A stretch of DNA of 64,000 nt from Pseudanabaena yagii GIHE-NHR1 (GTDB lineage: Bacteria; Cyanobacteriota; Cyanobacteriia; Pseudanabaenales; Pseudanabaenaceae). The notes under the pieces were generated by a model. It was not told the origin of the DNA and did no database searches. It was given only the letters and a program-made list of their open reading frames with translations. The position numbers and the translations under genes are program-made. Below are positions 36,539 through 46,040 of the stretch, in pieces. The stretch is from NCBI RefSeq assembly GCF_012863495.1, contig NZ_JAAVJL010000001.1:2662001-2726000 (forward strand). Direction: 5' to 3'. The stretch's first letter is position 1. Each line of letters begins with the position of its first letter.

Positions 36539-38380
36539 TTAAGTCTCTGTGAATAGTTTAGCTAAAATATCTGAGATTTCTTTTAAAGATTCAGGCTTAT
36601 TTGCAATTAGCCATTCCGTCAGTTTTACGGAATCTCTAGTTTTTGAAAACTCTACTCTACTTTCTGTTAACTTTAAAAATATGTCTTTTAGCGTATTTGC
36701 ACCATCAATTAAACTGCCATCTGGTGAGTCTTTTTTGCAGTTAGCTTTTTTACATTCTTCTAGAATTGCATCAACATCTGAAACTGTAATTATTTTCTCT
36801 TGACCTTCATCTAATTCATTAACAACACTTGCTATAGCGTCAGAATCTAGCAAATAGTTTTCATACATACGGCGAGGTAAAAATTTAACTGGATTTGAAC
36901 TTCGCTTTCGCAAATCTTCCATTTCTTGTTCAGTACGTTTTTCTCTATCAAATATAAACCCTATCGCTGGTGGAAATAGATTGTGACTGCCACTTAATTT
37001 ATCGTAAACGTCAAAAATGATATGTGCGCGTCTACCTTCTAGATCGCCAGTATTTTTAACACCAAGAATTTGAATCCCTCTCATGGATTTATTGAGGATC
37101 TTTGTAATAATTTGTGGATAACATTTTTCTTCTGTTGGTCCTTCAACCCAAAGTATTTTATCCATGCCAAATACATCAGAAAGTCTAACTCCTACTTCAT
37201 CCAAAAGATATCTCAATTCTCTTGTATCCTTTGAATCCATTGTAAATACCTTTGTTTCACAATCATCAGTATATTTGAGCATTGTAATAGTCGCTGGTTC
37301 GGCAGCAGCAATTATAGTTGGTGAATGTGTAGAAATAATATACTGATGTTCTTGAAATCTTTCATCTTTACCTAATTCTTTGAGGATTTCTATAAGTTTC
37401 TTTGCTGCCCCAGGATGTAAGAAAGATTGGGGTTCGTCAATGATAATTATTCTTGGATGATTTGCTGTAAGCACAACAAATAAAATTGATAAAACTTGTC
37501 CAATGCCAGTACCACAAGCAGATAATGGAAAAGATAAATCATCTCTCATTGTTGATGGAGCAATGTGCCACACCTTAATTTCAATAGCTATTCCTTGTGA
37601 AATTGAAATTTGTTTGATCTGAGGAAATATTATTGATACATAATGGTTGAAAATCTTAAATAATTCTGGGTTATTACCTTGCAATATACCAAGTACTTCT
37701 GGCAGATTTGAAGCATTAGTTAAAAGCTCAGAATTATATGACCTACTACAGCTACCAACATTTAGACGTTCTGCAAGAAATCTGTATATTCTCTTTTGAG
37801 AAATCTTTAAAAAAGCTGTGAAAGAGTTCTGTGATAACGTAAGTAATGAATAATATGCACCTATAGTCCAATCTCCAGCCTGAGTTGGATCAGGAATTAT
37901 CTGAGAATGTGAGCATCCACCATTAACTATGGGTTCTGTTTCATATAAATCAAAACTTGGCTTGTCATTATTGCCATTGCAAAAGAAATTTAACTGACCA
38001 GATACAGATGTGCTCAAAGTTTGCTGTTTTGGATTAACTAACCATGCTTGAAATGGTGATATTGCTTTACCTTCACCGCCTATAGAATTAGGAATAATAT
38101 ATGGAACTGGAAGTTGTACTGCAATTTCTTCAAACTCTATATCTTTAAGATGCAAACTAAAATGTACCTGTGATTCTGGTTTTAGTAATGACGATTTTGT
38201 TGGTAGTGTACTAAGACTTTTATGAGGAGTATCGTTAAATTCAAGCGTCAAAGCTTCAAGCAAAGCTGTTTTACCTGCACTGTTTTGCCCCGTGATAATG
38301 TTTATTCCTGTTCTAAACTCCATCCATCCAGAATCACGAAAAGATTTATAGTTTAAAACTTGAACTTTTAAAATGAGCAT
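36539..38380 (-). CDS. OLD-family ATPase with TOPRIM-like nuclease domain
   Basis: 613 residues. ABC/SMC-type ATPase: Walker A 'GQNSAGKTALLEA' at 31-43, signature-like 'LSACGTGIGQVLSI' near 286-299, Walker B 'IIIIDEPQSFLHP' at 311-323, and 'YIISTHSPTII' (H-loop) near 347-357. The C-terminal part has 'LWVEGPTEEKCYPQI' (Glu near 413) and 'GFIFDREKR' (Asp near 478), the acidic residues of an OLD TOPRIM nuclease. OLD proteins defend against phage or act in DNA repair. The gene is AT-rich, stands next to other accessory genes and lacks HIP1 octamers. GajA and PtuA are related ATPases, but no matching partner is present. Confidence 0.85.
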   Translation of the reverse strand: MLILKVQVLNYKSFRDSGWMEFRTGINIITGQNSAGKTALLEALTLEFNDTPHKSLSTLPTKSSLLKPESQVHFSLHLKDIEFEEIAVQLPVPYIIPNSIGGEGKAISPFQAWLVNPKQQTLSTSVSGQLNFFCNGNNDKPSFDLYETEPIVNGGCSHSQIIPDPTQAGDWTIGAYYSLLTLSQNSFTAFLKISQKRIYRFLAERLNVGSCSRSYNSELLTNASNLPEVLGILQGNNPELFKIFNHYVSIIFPQIKQISISQGIAIEIKVWHIAPSTMRDDLSFPLSACGTGIGQVLSILFVVLTANHPRIIIIDEPQSFLHPGAAKKLIEILKELGKDERFQEHQYIISTHSPTIIAAAEPATITMLKYTDDCETKVFTMDSKDTRELRYLLDEVGVRLSDVFGMDKILWVEGPTEEKCYPQIITKILNKSMRGIQILGVKNTGDLEGRRAHIIFDVYDKLSGSHNLFPPAIGFIFDREKRTEQEMEDLRKRSSNPVKFLPRRMYENYLLDSDAIASVVNELDEGQEKIITVSDVDAILEECKKANCKKDSPDGSLIDGANTLKDIFLKLTESRVEFSKTRDSVKLTEWLIANKPESLKEISDILAKLFTET

Positions 38381-38562
38381 ATAAGAACTAGTTTAGTGAA
38401 TAAATAATAAATGATTTTCTTAACTTTACTAAGACTATAAAATTTATACCTTAGTCTATTGAAATATAGTATTTATCGTAGATTGTCGTCAAAAATAAAC
38501 TACTCCTATTGAGTCCTCTTTACAATCGCTTGAGATTTAGAAAGATATACTAGATATTTCAA

Positions 38563-38643
38563 TCAACTCATAGTGGCTGAATAATGCTGCTGTTGCAATT
38601 GCATTTCCAAATTAAATATTTCAGCGAAGGTTTGCGAGATCGC
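38563..38643 (-). pseudogene. lipB 3' fragment
   Basis: Read on the minus strand this stretch encodes 'AISQTFAEIFNLEMQLQQQH' and soon stops. The real LipB C terminus is 'AIAQTFAEIFNLEMQLQRDI', a match of 16 in the first 17 residues, with nucleotide identity over about 48 bp (compare 1195-1241). The rest of lipB is absent: the HNH stop codon lies 4 bp upstream. It is a scar of recombination into or beside a lipB gene. Confidence 0.85.
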
Positions 38644-38646
38644 AGC

Positions 38647-39090
38647 TTACAAACAAGGATCACCATCGGGAGGATGCCAACCACCTCTAGGCCATAACGC
38701 TCTCGCTCGAATGATAAATTTGTCATTGTGGTGATCGTCATTGAGATCCAGTCTGTGGCAAGTAGCGCGACCAACTGCGGTTTTACCAACAATCTGTAAT
38801 CTATCAACCGACCAAACATAATGCTCTGACCAGTTCTGTTGACGTGGGTTAAAAAGAGTTACTTCCATTTCCGTCTCAGGATCGATACCCGTCATAAAAT
38901 TGTAGCGGCGACCATTACATCGTGAACAAGCAAGTGCAAGATTGTCCACATCATCCGTACCCCCTAAAGATTGCGGCAGAAGATGCTCCATTGTAAAGCG
39001 ATCGCTATTTAGATATTCTGGCGAATGGCAGTATTCACAGAGACTTCGGGCGCGTTCTTGGACAAATTTTCTGGCTTGAGAGGACACCAT
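38647..39090 (-). CDS. HNH endonuclease
   Basis: 147 residues with a treble-clef HNH: 'CEYCHSPEYLNSDRFTMEHL' (first CxxC and the His pair), 'SLGGTDDVDNLALACSRCNG' (Asn and second CxxC), and 'FNPRQQNWSEHYVW', a C-terminal block seen in this common cyanobacterial HNH type. Its start overlaps the end of the upstream 106-residue gene by 82 bases in another frame. Such pairs are frequent in cyanobacteria and are thought to be mobile or defence related; the target is unknown. No phage genes are close. Confidence 0.88.
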   Translation of the reverse strand: MVSSQARKFVQERARSLCEYCHSPEYLNSDRFTMEHLLPQSLGGTDDVDNLALACSRCNGRRYNFMTGIDPETEMEVTLFNPRQQNWSEHYVWSVDRLQIVGKTAVGRATCHRLDLNDDHHNDKFIIRARALWPRGGWHPPDGDPCL

Positions 39091-39329
39091 GCGGCTTTTT
39101 CAGCAATTTGGGCATTAATTAGAGTAAAGATACGAGATAGTTCCGTAATACCTTCAAGTTCAGCAATTTGCTCATTAGTGAGGGCATCTGCTTTCTTTTG
39201 ATCTAGAAGATTTTCTAAGCGATCTTGTAAATCATCTGTGAGCTGAAATAGAAAGACATTACCTAAAGGAACAATATTCATCCCTACAGGTATGAGTGAT
39301 GATGGCTGAACCATTGGTTGGGTAATCAT
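39009..39329 (-). CDS. Small partner of the HNH protein
   Basis: 106 residues. 'PLGNVFLFQLTDDLQDRLEN' and 'LTNEQIAELEGITELSRIFT' form a helical core; the last ~27 residues run in a different frame over the HNH start and look like readthrough past an ancestral end. It lies directly upstream of the HNH gene, with the reading frames coupled. No known motif. Could be a DNA-binding or regulatory subunit; unverified. Confidence 0.6.
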   Translation of the reverse strand: MITQPMVQPSSLIPVGMNIVPLGNVFLFQLTDDLQDRLENLLDQKKADALTNEQIAELEGITELSRIFTLINAQIAEKAAWCPLKPENLSKNAPEVSVNTAIRQNI

Positions 39330-39579
39330 TTCTTACCTTGCATCTTTACTAAGAAACTTTATTTAGCATAGCGCAATTTTTTGGGCTAGTGCGATTTAGG
39401 AAACAGACTTATTCTAATGATCCGCTATCACATCATTGAGAAAATCGATAACCAATATAAACTAGTGCTACTAGTTCAGAGAGAAGATAAACTGAATATT
39501 TGCTAGCCTATAGCAAAATATGAGAGTAGCGATCTTAAAGAATTAACTGAAAAATAAATGATTTCGTGGTCAGCCGATC

Positions 39580-39628
39580 ACTTGCAACTGCTAATAAAGC
39601 TGATCGCTTGCAACTGCTAATAAATAAA
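39580..39628 (+). repeat. 25-bp tandem duplication
   Basis: GATCACTTGCAACTGCTAATAAAGCT is followed by GATCGCTTGCAACTGCTAATAAA, two units differing at one base, just before the antitoxin ATG. It duplicates the leader of the toxin-antitoxin remnant. Confidence 0.75.
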
Positions 39629-39865
39629 ATGACTATCACCGTCACCATTCCCGAATCCAGTCAACAATTTTCTCAACTAATGGGACAAGTCCTGCTTGGC
39701 AAAGAAATCATCATCTGTGAAAACGGTATAGCAATAGCCACAATCACACCTACCAAGAAGAAACGTCAACCTCGCGTATCAGGACAAGACAAAGGCAAAA
39801 TTTTTATTGCCCCCGACTTTAATGCTCCATTACCCGATGAAATTCTTGCTGATTTTCTAGGCTAA
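39629..39865 (+). CDS. Phd/YefM-like antitoxin
   Basis: 78 residues from the ATG at 39629, chosen over the upstream frame because that part only translates the leader duplication. 'TITVTIPESSQQFSQLMGQV' followed by 'LGKEIIICENGIAIATITP' fits the Phd/YefM N-terminal fold (beta strands plus helix) and the 'PDEILADFLG' end fits antitoxins that wrap a PIN toxin. The gene is intact, but the toxin that should follow 5 bp later is broken. Confidence 0.75.
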   Translation: MTITVTIPESSQQFSQLMGQVLLGKEIIICENGIAIATITPTKKKRQPRVSGQDKGKIFIAPDFNAPLPDEILADFLG

Positions 39866-39870
39866 TAGGC

Positions 39871-39942
39871 ATGAAAATATTACTTGATACGCACACTTTG
39901 ATCCATTTTGTGTTTCTTAAATTGCCATATCAGCAGTTATAA
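39871..39942 (+). pseudogene. Truncated VapC-type PIN toxin
   Basis: The frame starts 'MKILLDTHTLIHF', the standard beginning of VapC/PIN toxins with the first catalytic Asp, 5 bp after the antitoxin stop. It then departs from the family and stops after 23 codons. No other PIN motif follows in the next 300 bp in any frame I could read, so the toxin has been lost. Confidence 0.75.
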
Positions 39943-39981
39943 ATAGCATAGAAATTAACGTTATTATCAATAAGCTTTCGT

Positions 39982-40030
39982 TAATTGAGAATGTATAGAG
40001 TAATTGAGAATAACTGTCCTTAATTGAGAA
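39982..40030 (+). promoter_or_regulatory. Three direct repeats upstream of xfp
   Basis: TAATTGAGAA occurs at 39982, 40001 and 40021, with periods of 19 and 20 bp (about two helical turns), 208-256 bp before the xfp ATG. Regular same-face spacing suggests a regulator binding array. Farther along is an (AG)n run at 40158-40171. No consensus promoter hexamers stand out. Confidence 0.5.
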
Positions 40031-40237
40031 CTAGAGATTATTTGCTATTTGCTAAAACCTTTTAAATAAAGGCTTTTACGACTTAGATCCCTATACTTGA
40101 CTATAAGTAATAATCAATAGATTCTCAACGCAAATCTAAAGGAAATATACATATAATAGAGAGAGAGAGAAATCTCATGTAAGGTTATGGTGTGAGAAGT
40201 CAAAACACTAATTATTGACAGGAACAATCGTAATTTT

Positions 40238-42697
40238 ATGGTATCTACTCCTCTCAAATTGTCTGAGCCAGACCTATCGAACAACTCTATTCATGGGTCG
40301 ATTAGTAGCTATGGTATTGCTCGTTCCACCGTTACAGGGACTCCTCTTAGTGCTGAAGAACTCCGTAAGATCGATGCCTACTGGCGTGCTTGTAATTATC
40401 TAGCGATCGGCATGATCTATCTACGCGAAAATCCACTTTTGCGTGAACCTTTAAAATCAGAACATGTCAAAAATCGTTTGCTAGGACATTGGGGATCAAG
40501 TCCTGGAATGAGTTTCGTCTATACCCATCTCAATCGCTTGATCAAGAAATATGATCTCAATACGATCTTTCTTGCTGGTCCCGGACATGGGGCTCCTGGA
40601 ATTTTAGGCCCTGTGTATTTAGAGGGAACCTACTCTGAGGTTTATCACGATATTAGCGAAGACGAAGAAGGGCTAAAGCGTTTCTTTAAGCAGTTTTCAT
40701 TCCCCGGGGGAATTGGTAGCCACTGTACACCTGAAACCCCTGGTTCGATTCATGAAGGTGGCGAACTTGGTTATAGCGTTTCCCATGCCTATGGAACTGT
40801 CTTTGATAATCCCGACTTGATCTCTGTGGTGATGGTTGGTGATGGTGAGTCGGAAACTGGTCCTCTCGCAACGGCGTGGCATTCTAACAAGTTTATTAAT
40901 CCTATTCGTGACGGTGCGGTACTCCCAATTCTGCATTTGAACGGTTACAAGATTAATAACCCGACAGTGCTATCGCGGATTAGTCATGAAGAATTAGAAA
41001 GCCTATTTATTGGCTATGGCTATCAGCCCTACTTTGTAGAAGGTTCTGATCCTGAGTCAATGCACCAAGCGATCGCGGCAACCCTAGAGCATTGCATTAA
41101 CGAAATTAGAAGCATCCAGCAAGAATCGAGGAGTACGGGTATTCCTCAACGTGCCAAATTCCCCATGATCGTATTGCGGACTCCTAAGGGCTGGACGGGG
41201 CCTGCGGAAGTGGATGGGCATAAGGTTGAGGGATTCTGGAGAGCACATCAAGTACCACTATCAGGAATGCACAACAATCCTGAGCATTTAAAAATGTTAT
41301 CTGATTGGATGCTCAGCTATAAACCTAATGAATTGTTTGATGAGTCAGGTAAGTTGCTCCCTGAACTGAAGGAACTTGCACCAAAAGGCGATCGCCGCAT
41401 GAGTGCCAACCCGATCGCAAATGGTGGGTTACTCCGTCGTGCTTTGAGAATGCCCGATTTCCGCAACTATGGCGTAAATATTGCTAAGGCGGGGACAACT
41501 GAAGCGGAAAATACGAAGCCATTAGGTGTATTCCTGCGTGATGTGATGCGTCAAAACATGGAGAATTTCCGTGTATTTGGCCCCGATGAAAATACATCGA
41601 ATAAACTGCAAGCCGTTTACGAAGTTAGTAAGAAGTTCTGGATTGCGGAATATCTGCCTGAAGATGCCGATGGTGGTGAACTTGCTACCGATGGGCGCGT
41701 GATGGAAATTCTCAGCGAACATACCCTAGAGGGCTGGCTAGAGGGTTATCTATTAACAGGAAGACATGGATTCTTCTCGACCTATGAATCCTTTGTCCAT
41801 GTTATTGACTCAATGATCAACCAGCATTGTAAATGGTTGGAAATCAGTAAAGATATTCCTTGGCGATCGCCGATCGCTTCTCTAAATTTGTTGATTACTT
41901 CCACAGTTTGGCGGCAGGATCACAATGGCTTCACCCATCAAGACCCCGGCTTCTTGGATGTGGTAGTCAATAAGAGCGCCGAAGTAACGCGCATCTATTT
42001 ACCACCTGATGTAAATACATTGCTATCGGTTGCCGATCATTGCTTGCGTAGTACCGACTATGTGAATGTGATTGTTTCTGATAAGCAATCACATTTGCAA
42101 TTCTTGAGCATGGATGAGGCGATTAAGCATTGCACCAAGGGCTTAGGAATTTGGGACTGGGCAAGTAACGATCAAGGTACGGAACCTGATGTGGTGATGG
42201 TGGGCTGTGGTGATGTACTCACTCAAGAGGCTCTAGCCGCTACGATCTTGCTATGGGAGCATTTCCCTGAGTTGAAGATTCGCTTTATCAATGTGGTGGA
42301 TCTGTTCAAGCTACAACCTGATACAGAACATCCTCATGGTTTAAGCGATCGCGATTTTGATTCTCTTTTCACCACAGACAAGCCAATTATTTTCAACTTC
42401 CACGGTTATCCTTGGTTGATTCACCGTCTCGCCTATCGCCGCACTAATCACAAAAATCTCCACGTGCGCGGTTACAAAGAGAAAGGCAATATCAACACAC
42501 CTTTGGAGTTGGCGATTAATAACCAAGTTGACCGCTTTAGTCTGGCGATCGATGTGATCGATCGCGTGCCTAAGTTGCAAAATATCGGCGCTCATGCGAA
42601 GCAGAACTTACTCGATCAGCAAATCGAATGTCGTCAATATGCCTACGAACATGGCATCGATAAACCTGAAATTGTGAACTGGCGCTATCCCCATTAA
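40238..42697 (+). CDS. xfp: Phosphoketolase (Xfp/Xpk)
   Basis: A thiamine diphosphate enzyme that cleaves xylulose 5-phosphate (and often fructose 6-phosphate) with phosphate to acetyl phosphate plus a triose or tetrose phosphate, a carbon-saving bypass used in cyanobacteria in the dark or during mixotrophy. 819 residues, full length. Motifs: '[13 protein letters not shown]' (about 83-95), '[10 protein letters not shown]', the diphosphate motif '[18 protein letters not shown]' near 200-217, '[10 protein letters not shown]' and '[14 protein letters not shown]' at the C-terminal end. Single gene; AGGA lies about 15 bases before the start. Confidence 0.96.
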   Translation: MVSTPLKLSEPDLSNNSIHGSISSYGIARSTVTGTPLSAEELRKIDAYWRACNYLAIGMIYLRENPLLREPLKSEHVKNRLLGHWGSSPGMSFVYTHLNRLIKKYDLNTIFLAGPGHGAPGILGPVYLEGTYSEVYHDISEDEEGLKRFFKQFSFPGGIGSHCTPETPGSIHEGGELGYSVSHAYGTVFDNPDLISVVMVGDGESETGPLATAWHSNKFINPIRDGAVLPILHLNGYKINNPTVLSRISHEELESLFIGYGYQPYFVEGSDPESMHQAIAATLEHCINEIRSIQQESRSTGIPQRAKFPMIVLRTPKGWTGPAEVDGHKVEGFWRAHQVPLSGMHNNPEHLKMLSDWMLSYKPNELFDESGKLLPELKELAPKGDRRMSANPIANGGLLRRALRMPDFRNYGVNIAKAGTTEAENTKPLGVFLRDVMRQNMENFRVFGPDENTSNKLQAVYEVSKKFWIAEYLPEDADGGELATDGRVMEILSEHTLEGWLEGYLLTGRHGFFSTYESFVHVIDSMINQHCKWLEISKDIPWRSPIASLNLLITSTVWRQDHNGFTHQDPGFLDVVVNKSAEVTRIYLPPDVNTLLSVADHCLRSTDYVNVIVSDKQSHLQFLSMDEAIKHCTKGLGIWDWASNDQGTEPDVVMVGCGDVLTQEALAATILLWEHFPELKIRFINVVDLFKLQPDTEHPHGLSDRDFDSLFTTDKPIIFNFHGYPWLIHRLAYRRTNHKNLHVRGYKEKGNINTPLELAINNQVDRFSLAIDVIDRVPKLQNIGAHAKQNLLDQQIECRQYAYEHGIDKPEIVNWRYPH

Positions 42698-42726
42698 ACC
42701 CTCTCCCTCTTCCCCATAGGAGTTAC

Positions 42727-42891
42727 GTGTACACACAAGTCATAAAACCCATTCAAGTCAACAATTAATCGCCCCCTAGCCCCCAATTCTGGGGGGACAA
42801 GAAAATAAAAGTCTTTCAAAGTCCCCCAGAATTGGGGGATTTAGGGGGCTTAGATAAATCGAAACGTAGACAGGTAAACTTGTGTGTACAC
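42727..42891. repeat. Nested inverted-repeat (MITE-like) element
   Basis: Perfect outer arms GTGTACACACAAG and CTTGTGTGTACAC with inner arms CCCCCTAGCCCCCAATTCTG and the inverse with one gap. About 165 bp, non-coding, between xfp and the phosphatase. The CCCCCAATTCTGGGGG centre is common in cyanobacterial intergenic repeats. Confidence 0.75.
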
Positions 42892-42932
42892 CGTGGCTCA
42901 ATGGGAGAGGGGGAGCAAATCAATAAGGAATC

Positions 42933-43571
42933 ATGAGCTTAAAATTATATCTACTCCGTCATGGCGAAACTGCCTATAGTCGCACTGGTGGCTATTGTGG
43001 CGAGCTTGATCCTGAATTAACAGAGAATGGCGAAAAAATGGCACAAGCCTTTAGCGATGCTTATAAAGTGATCGCATGGGATGCCGTGTTTGTTAGCCCG
43101 ATGAAACGCACGATCGCCACAGCTACACCTCTATGCCGAGCCGTCAACATAGAAATGCAATTTCGAGATGGATTAAAAGAATTGCGCTATGGCAAATGGG
43201 AAGGATTAACTAATGAGTTTGTGAAGGAGAACTATAGCGAAGATTATCTGCGATGGTTAACGGAACCTGCATGGAATCCTCCCACAGGTGGCGAAACCGC
43301 CGTCCAACTTGCTAGCCGAGCCTCATTTGTAATTGCTGAAATCCAAGAGATGTATCCATCGGGAAATGTGTTAGTTGTTTCCCACAAGGCAACGATTCGC
43401 GTAATTCTCTGTAGCCTATTGGGAATTGATATGGGTCGATATCGCGATCGCATTGATGTTCCTGCTGCCTCACTCAGCATTGTCCAATTTGGCGCACTTG
43501 GTCCCATGCTCAAGGTTTTAGGCGATCGCAGTTTCATGGATGCTGACCTGCGATCGCTAGTTGGAACTTAA
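42933..43571 (+). CDS. Histidine phosphatase family protein
   Basis: 212 residues of the phosphoglycerate mutase-like superfamily. 'YLLRHGETAYSRTG' carries the phosphorylated His and Arg (residues 9-10), 'VSPMKRTIATA' the second Arg, 'ELRYGKWEGL' the acid, and 'VLVVSHKATIRVILC' the second His. Such proteins may be cofactor-dependent mutases, alpha-ribazole phosphatases (CobC) or phosphosugar phosphatases; sequence alone does not decide. AAGGA lies 6 bases before the ATG. A palindrome ends the gene. Confidence 0.9.
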   Translation: MSLKLYLLRHGETAYSRTGGYCGELDPELTENGEKMAQAFSDAYKVIAWDAVFVSPMKRTIATATPLCRAVNIEMQFRDGLKELRYGKWEGLTNEFVKENYSEDYLRWLTEPAWNPPTGGETAVQLASRASFVIAEIQEMYPSGNVLVVSHKATIRVILCSLLGIDMGRYRDRIDVPAASLSIVQFGALGPMLKVLGDRSFMDADLRSLVGT

Positions 43572-43581
43572 TCTTGCTCTA

Positions 43582-43620
43582 AAGGGGTTTTGCTTTTGCC
43601 GTAGGCAAAAGCAAAACCTT
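43582..43620. terminator. Palindrome shared by two converging genes
   Basis: A 17-bp stem with loop GTA (tip TTTTGCC-GTA-GGCAAAA), one bulge. It lies between the phosphatase stop and the purL stop and probably terminates both. Tip as at 1933-1969. Confidence 0.7.
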
Positions 43621-45943
43621 ATAGTGTATGTCCCATGCGTTTGGGAATAGCCTCACTGAAGTTTTTAGTGATTTCCGCGAGAGATACCGCGATCGCTTTT
43701 TCTCCCGCAACAACAATCTCCAAATTGCTAGTTGCATCACTGACCATGCCAATATGTTGCCAAGAATTACCTAGTTGACTGGTGAGATAAGCTTCCCAAG
43801 TGGGGCGATCGCTAGCTTTAACCGAAACGACAATCCGACTTGCACCTTCACCAAAGAGAAGTTGGGTGAGATTTAAACCGTCTGGCAGAGACAGTTGAAT
43901 CTGTGCGGTAAGTTTTCCAGAAATCGAGGATTCAGCGATCGCTACTGCTAGACCACCTTCAGCACAATCATGGGCGGATTGGATTAAGCCTTGGGCGATG
44001 CCTTGGCGACAGGTAAATTGAACTTTGCGCTCTAGCTCAAAATCAACAGGTTGGGGACGACCAGTGACTTCACCGATAACTGAGGCGAGATATTCTGAAC
44101 CCGCAAGACTAGCGCGATCGCTGCCGAGTAAATAAATGGCGTCACCAACATTCTGCCAACCTTGACCGACGACTTTGGTGACATCTTCGACTAAACCAAC
44201 CATACCGATCACAGGTGTGGGATAGATTGGTTGCGCGTTACCTTCGGAGTCGATGGTTTCGTTATAGAGGGAGACGTTACCACCAGTCACAGGTGTGGAC
44301 AATTCACGACAAGCATCGGCAATACCCCGACAAGCTTCGTGTAACTGCCAGTAGCCGATCGCATGTTCAGGGCTGCCAAAGTTCAAATTATCTGTAACCG
44401 ATAACGGCTCAGAACCAACACAGGAAAGATTTCTGGCTGCCTCCGCAACGGCTAGTTTTGCGCCTTCATAGGGGTCAAGATAGACATAACGGGCATTGCA
44501 GTCAACGGTGGCAGCAACACCCGCAAGGGAATTAATTTGGCATTGAGCAGAACTTACTTCACCAGCACCAAAACCTTGACTGCGTAAACGAATTACTGCC
44601 GCATCAGCCCCTCCGGGGAAGATCACCGTATTATTTTGAACTTGGTGATCGTATTGGCGATAGACCCATGCTTTGGAAGCAATCGCAGGAGTATCAAGTA
44701 ATTTCAATAGAGCTTCGTTGGGATTAATTTCGGGGAAAGAGGCGATCGCAGATTTCTCATCCCATGCCCAAGCTTTCTTGGCATAGTCGGGCGTATCTGC
44801 TAGCTGACGATGATAAATCGGTGTATTATCTGCCAAAGCCGTTGCAGGAATCTCCGCCGCAACTTCACCATGCCAGAGAATGCGGACAATCGGCTCCGCG
44901 AGAACTTCTCCCGCAACTACCGCATGAAGTCCCCAACGTTCAAAAATCTCAATTAGCTCTGCTTCTCTTCCCTTATGGGCAACAAAAAGCATTCGCTCCT
45001 GAGATTCCGAAAGTAGATATTCGTAAGGAGTCATGCCCGATTCTCTAGCAGGAATCTTATCCAAATCTAGAACTACGCCAACGCCACCTTTCGCCGCCAT
45101 CTCTGAAGTGGAACAGGTTAAACCTGCTGCGCCCATATCCTGTGCGGCAACGACTGCACCTGTTTTGAAAGCTTCCAAACAAGCTTCCACTAGGGACTTT
45201 TCTAAAAAGGGATCGCCCACTTGGACAGCAGGACGGCTTTGCTCGGATTTATCAGAAAGCTCGGCACTGGCGAAACTTGCGCCTTTCATACCATCACGCC
45301 CAGTAGTAGAACCCACGTAAACCACAGGATTGCCGACACCCGCAGCCCCAGATTTGACGATTTCCTTAGTTTCCATAATCCCGATCGCCATCGCATTTAC
45401 AAGCGGATTACGGTTATAAGCCTTATCAAAATAAACTTCGCCGCCAACGGTCGGAACACCAATACAGTTGCCATAGCCAGCGATGCCATTGACGATGCCA
45501 TTGACGCGACTCCGCACCCAAGGATCGGAAAGTTCGCCAAAGCGTAGTGAGTTCAAAATCGCAACAGGACGCGCTCCCATCGTGAAAATATCGCGCAAAA
45601 TACCACCCACGCCTGTCGCTGCACCTTGGTATGGCTCAACAGCCGAAGGACGATTATGGCTTTCAATCTTAAAACTAATCGCAATATCATCGGTAATCTT
45701 GACTACGCCTGCATTTTCCCCCGGCCCAACCAAAATGCGATCGCCTGTGGTCGGAAATTGTTTGAGCAAAGGACGCGAATTTTTGTAGCAGCAATGCTCT
45801 GACCACATCACGCCAAACATCCCCAATTCGGCTTTGTTGGGTTCACGACCAAGGCGATCGCAAATCATTTGATATTCGTCTAGGGTCAAACCTTCAGACT
45901 TAATTTCGGCTGGGGAAAATTTGAATGTGGTACTGACGGTCAT
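43619..45943 (-). CDS. purL: Phosphoribosylformylglycinamidine synthase subunit PurL
   Basis: The synthetase subunit of the FGAM step in purine synthesis, working with PurQ and PurS. 774 residues identify the small (three-subunit) form. Motifs: '[15 protein letters not shown]' (about 47-61), '[12 protein letters not shown]', '[20 protein letters not shown]' (ATP and auxiliary nucleotide sites), '[16 protein letters not shown]', and '[18 protein letters not shown]' in the second half. purQ and purS are not beside it. The stop codon lies inside a palindrome. The ATG at 45943 is the only sensible start. Confidence 0.96.
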   Translation of the reverse strand: MTVSTTFKFSPAEIKSEGLTLDEYQMICDRLGREPNKAELGMFGVMWSEHCCYKNSRPLLKQFPTTGDRILVGPGENAGVVKITDDIAISFKIESHNRPSAVEPYQGAATGVGGILRDIFTMGARPVAILNSLRFGELSDPWVRSRVNGIVNGIAGYGNCIGVPTVGGEVYFDKAYNRNPLVNAMAIGIMETKEIVKSGAAGVGNPVVYVGSTTGRDGMKGASFASAELSDKSEQSRPAVQVGDPFLEKSLVEACLEAFKTGAVVAAQDMGAAGLTCSTSEMAAKGGVGVVLDLDKIPARESGMTPYEYLLSESQERMLFVAHKGREAELIEIFERWGLHAVVAGEVLAEPIVRILWHGEVAAEIPATALADNTPIYHRQLADTPDYAKKAWAWDEKSAIASFPEINPNEALLKLLDTPAIASKAWVYRQYDHQVQNNTVIFPGGADAAVIRLRSQGFGAGEVSSAQCQINSLAGVAATVDCNARYVYLDPYEGAKLAVAEAARNLSCVGSEPLSVTDNLNFGSPEHAIGYWQLHEACRGIADACRELSTPVTGGNVSLYNETIDSEGNAQPIYPTPVIGMVGLVEDVTKVVGQGWQNVGDAIYLLGSDRASLAGSEYLASVIGEVTGRPQPVDFELERKVQFTCRQGIAQGLIQSAHDCAEGGLAVAIAESSISGKLTAQIQLSLPDGLNLTQLLFGEGASRIVVSVKASDRPTWEAYLTSQLGNSWQHIGMVSDATSNLEIVVAGEKAIAVSLAEITKNFSEAIPKRMGHTL

Positions 45944-46040
45944 GATTAATGTGAAACAAAGTTTTGAGTAGTGAGTATGATCTTATCGCATTGAACCAGC
46001 CTAAAATGACTTCATGTTGTCCAAAAGGAGATCAACTTTT

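Noticed and set aside
36539-39090. Septu-like system (ATPase plus HNH)
   Set aside because: The ATPase has its own TOPRIM-like nuclease centre, the HNH gene has a different small partner, a lipB scar separates the two, and the HNH type is a common stand-alone form.
40158-40171. (AG)n run before xfp as a phase-variation tract
   Set aside because: It is short, outside the coding region and not between recognisable promoter hexamers.
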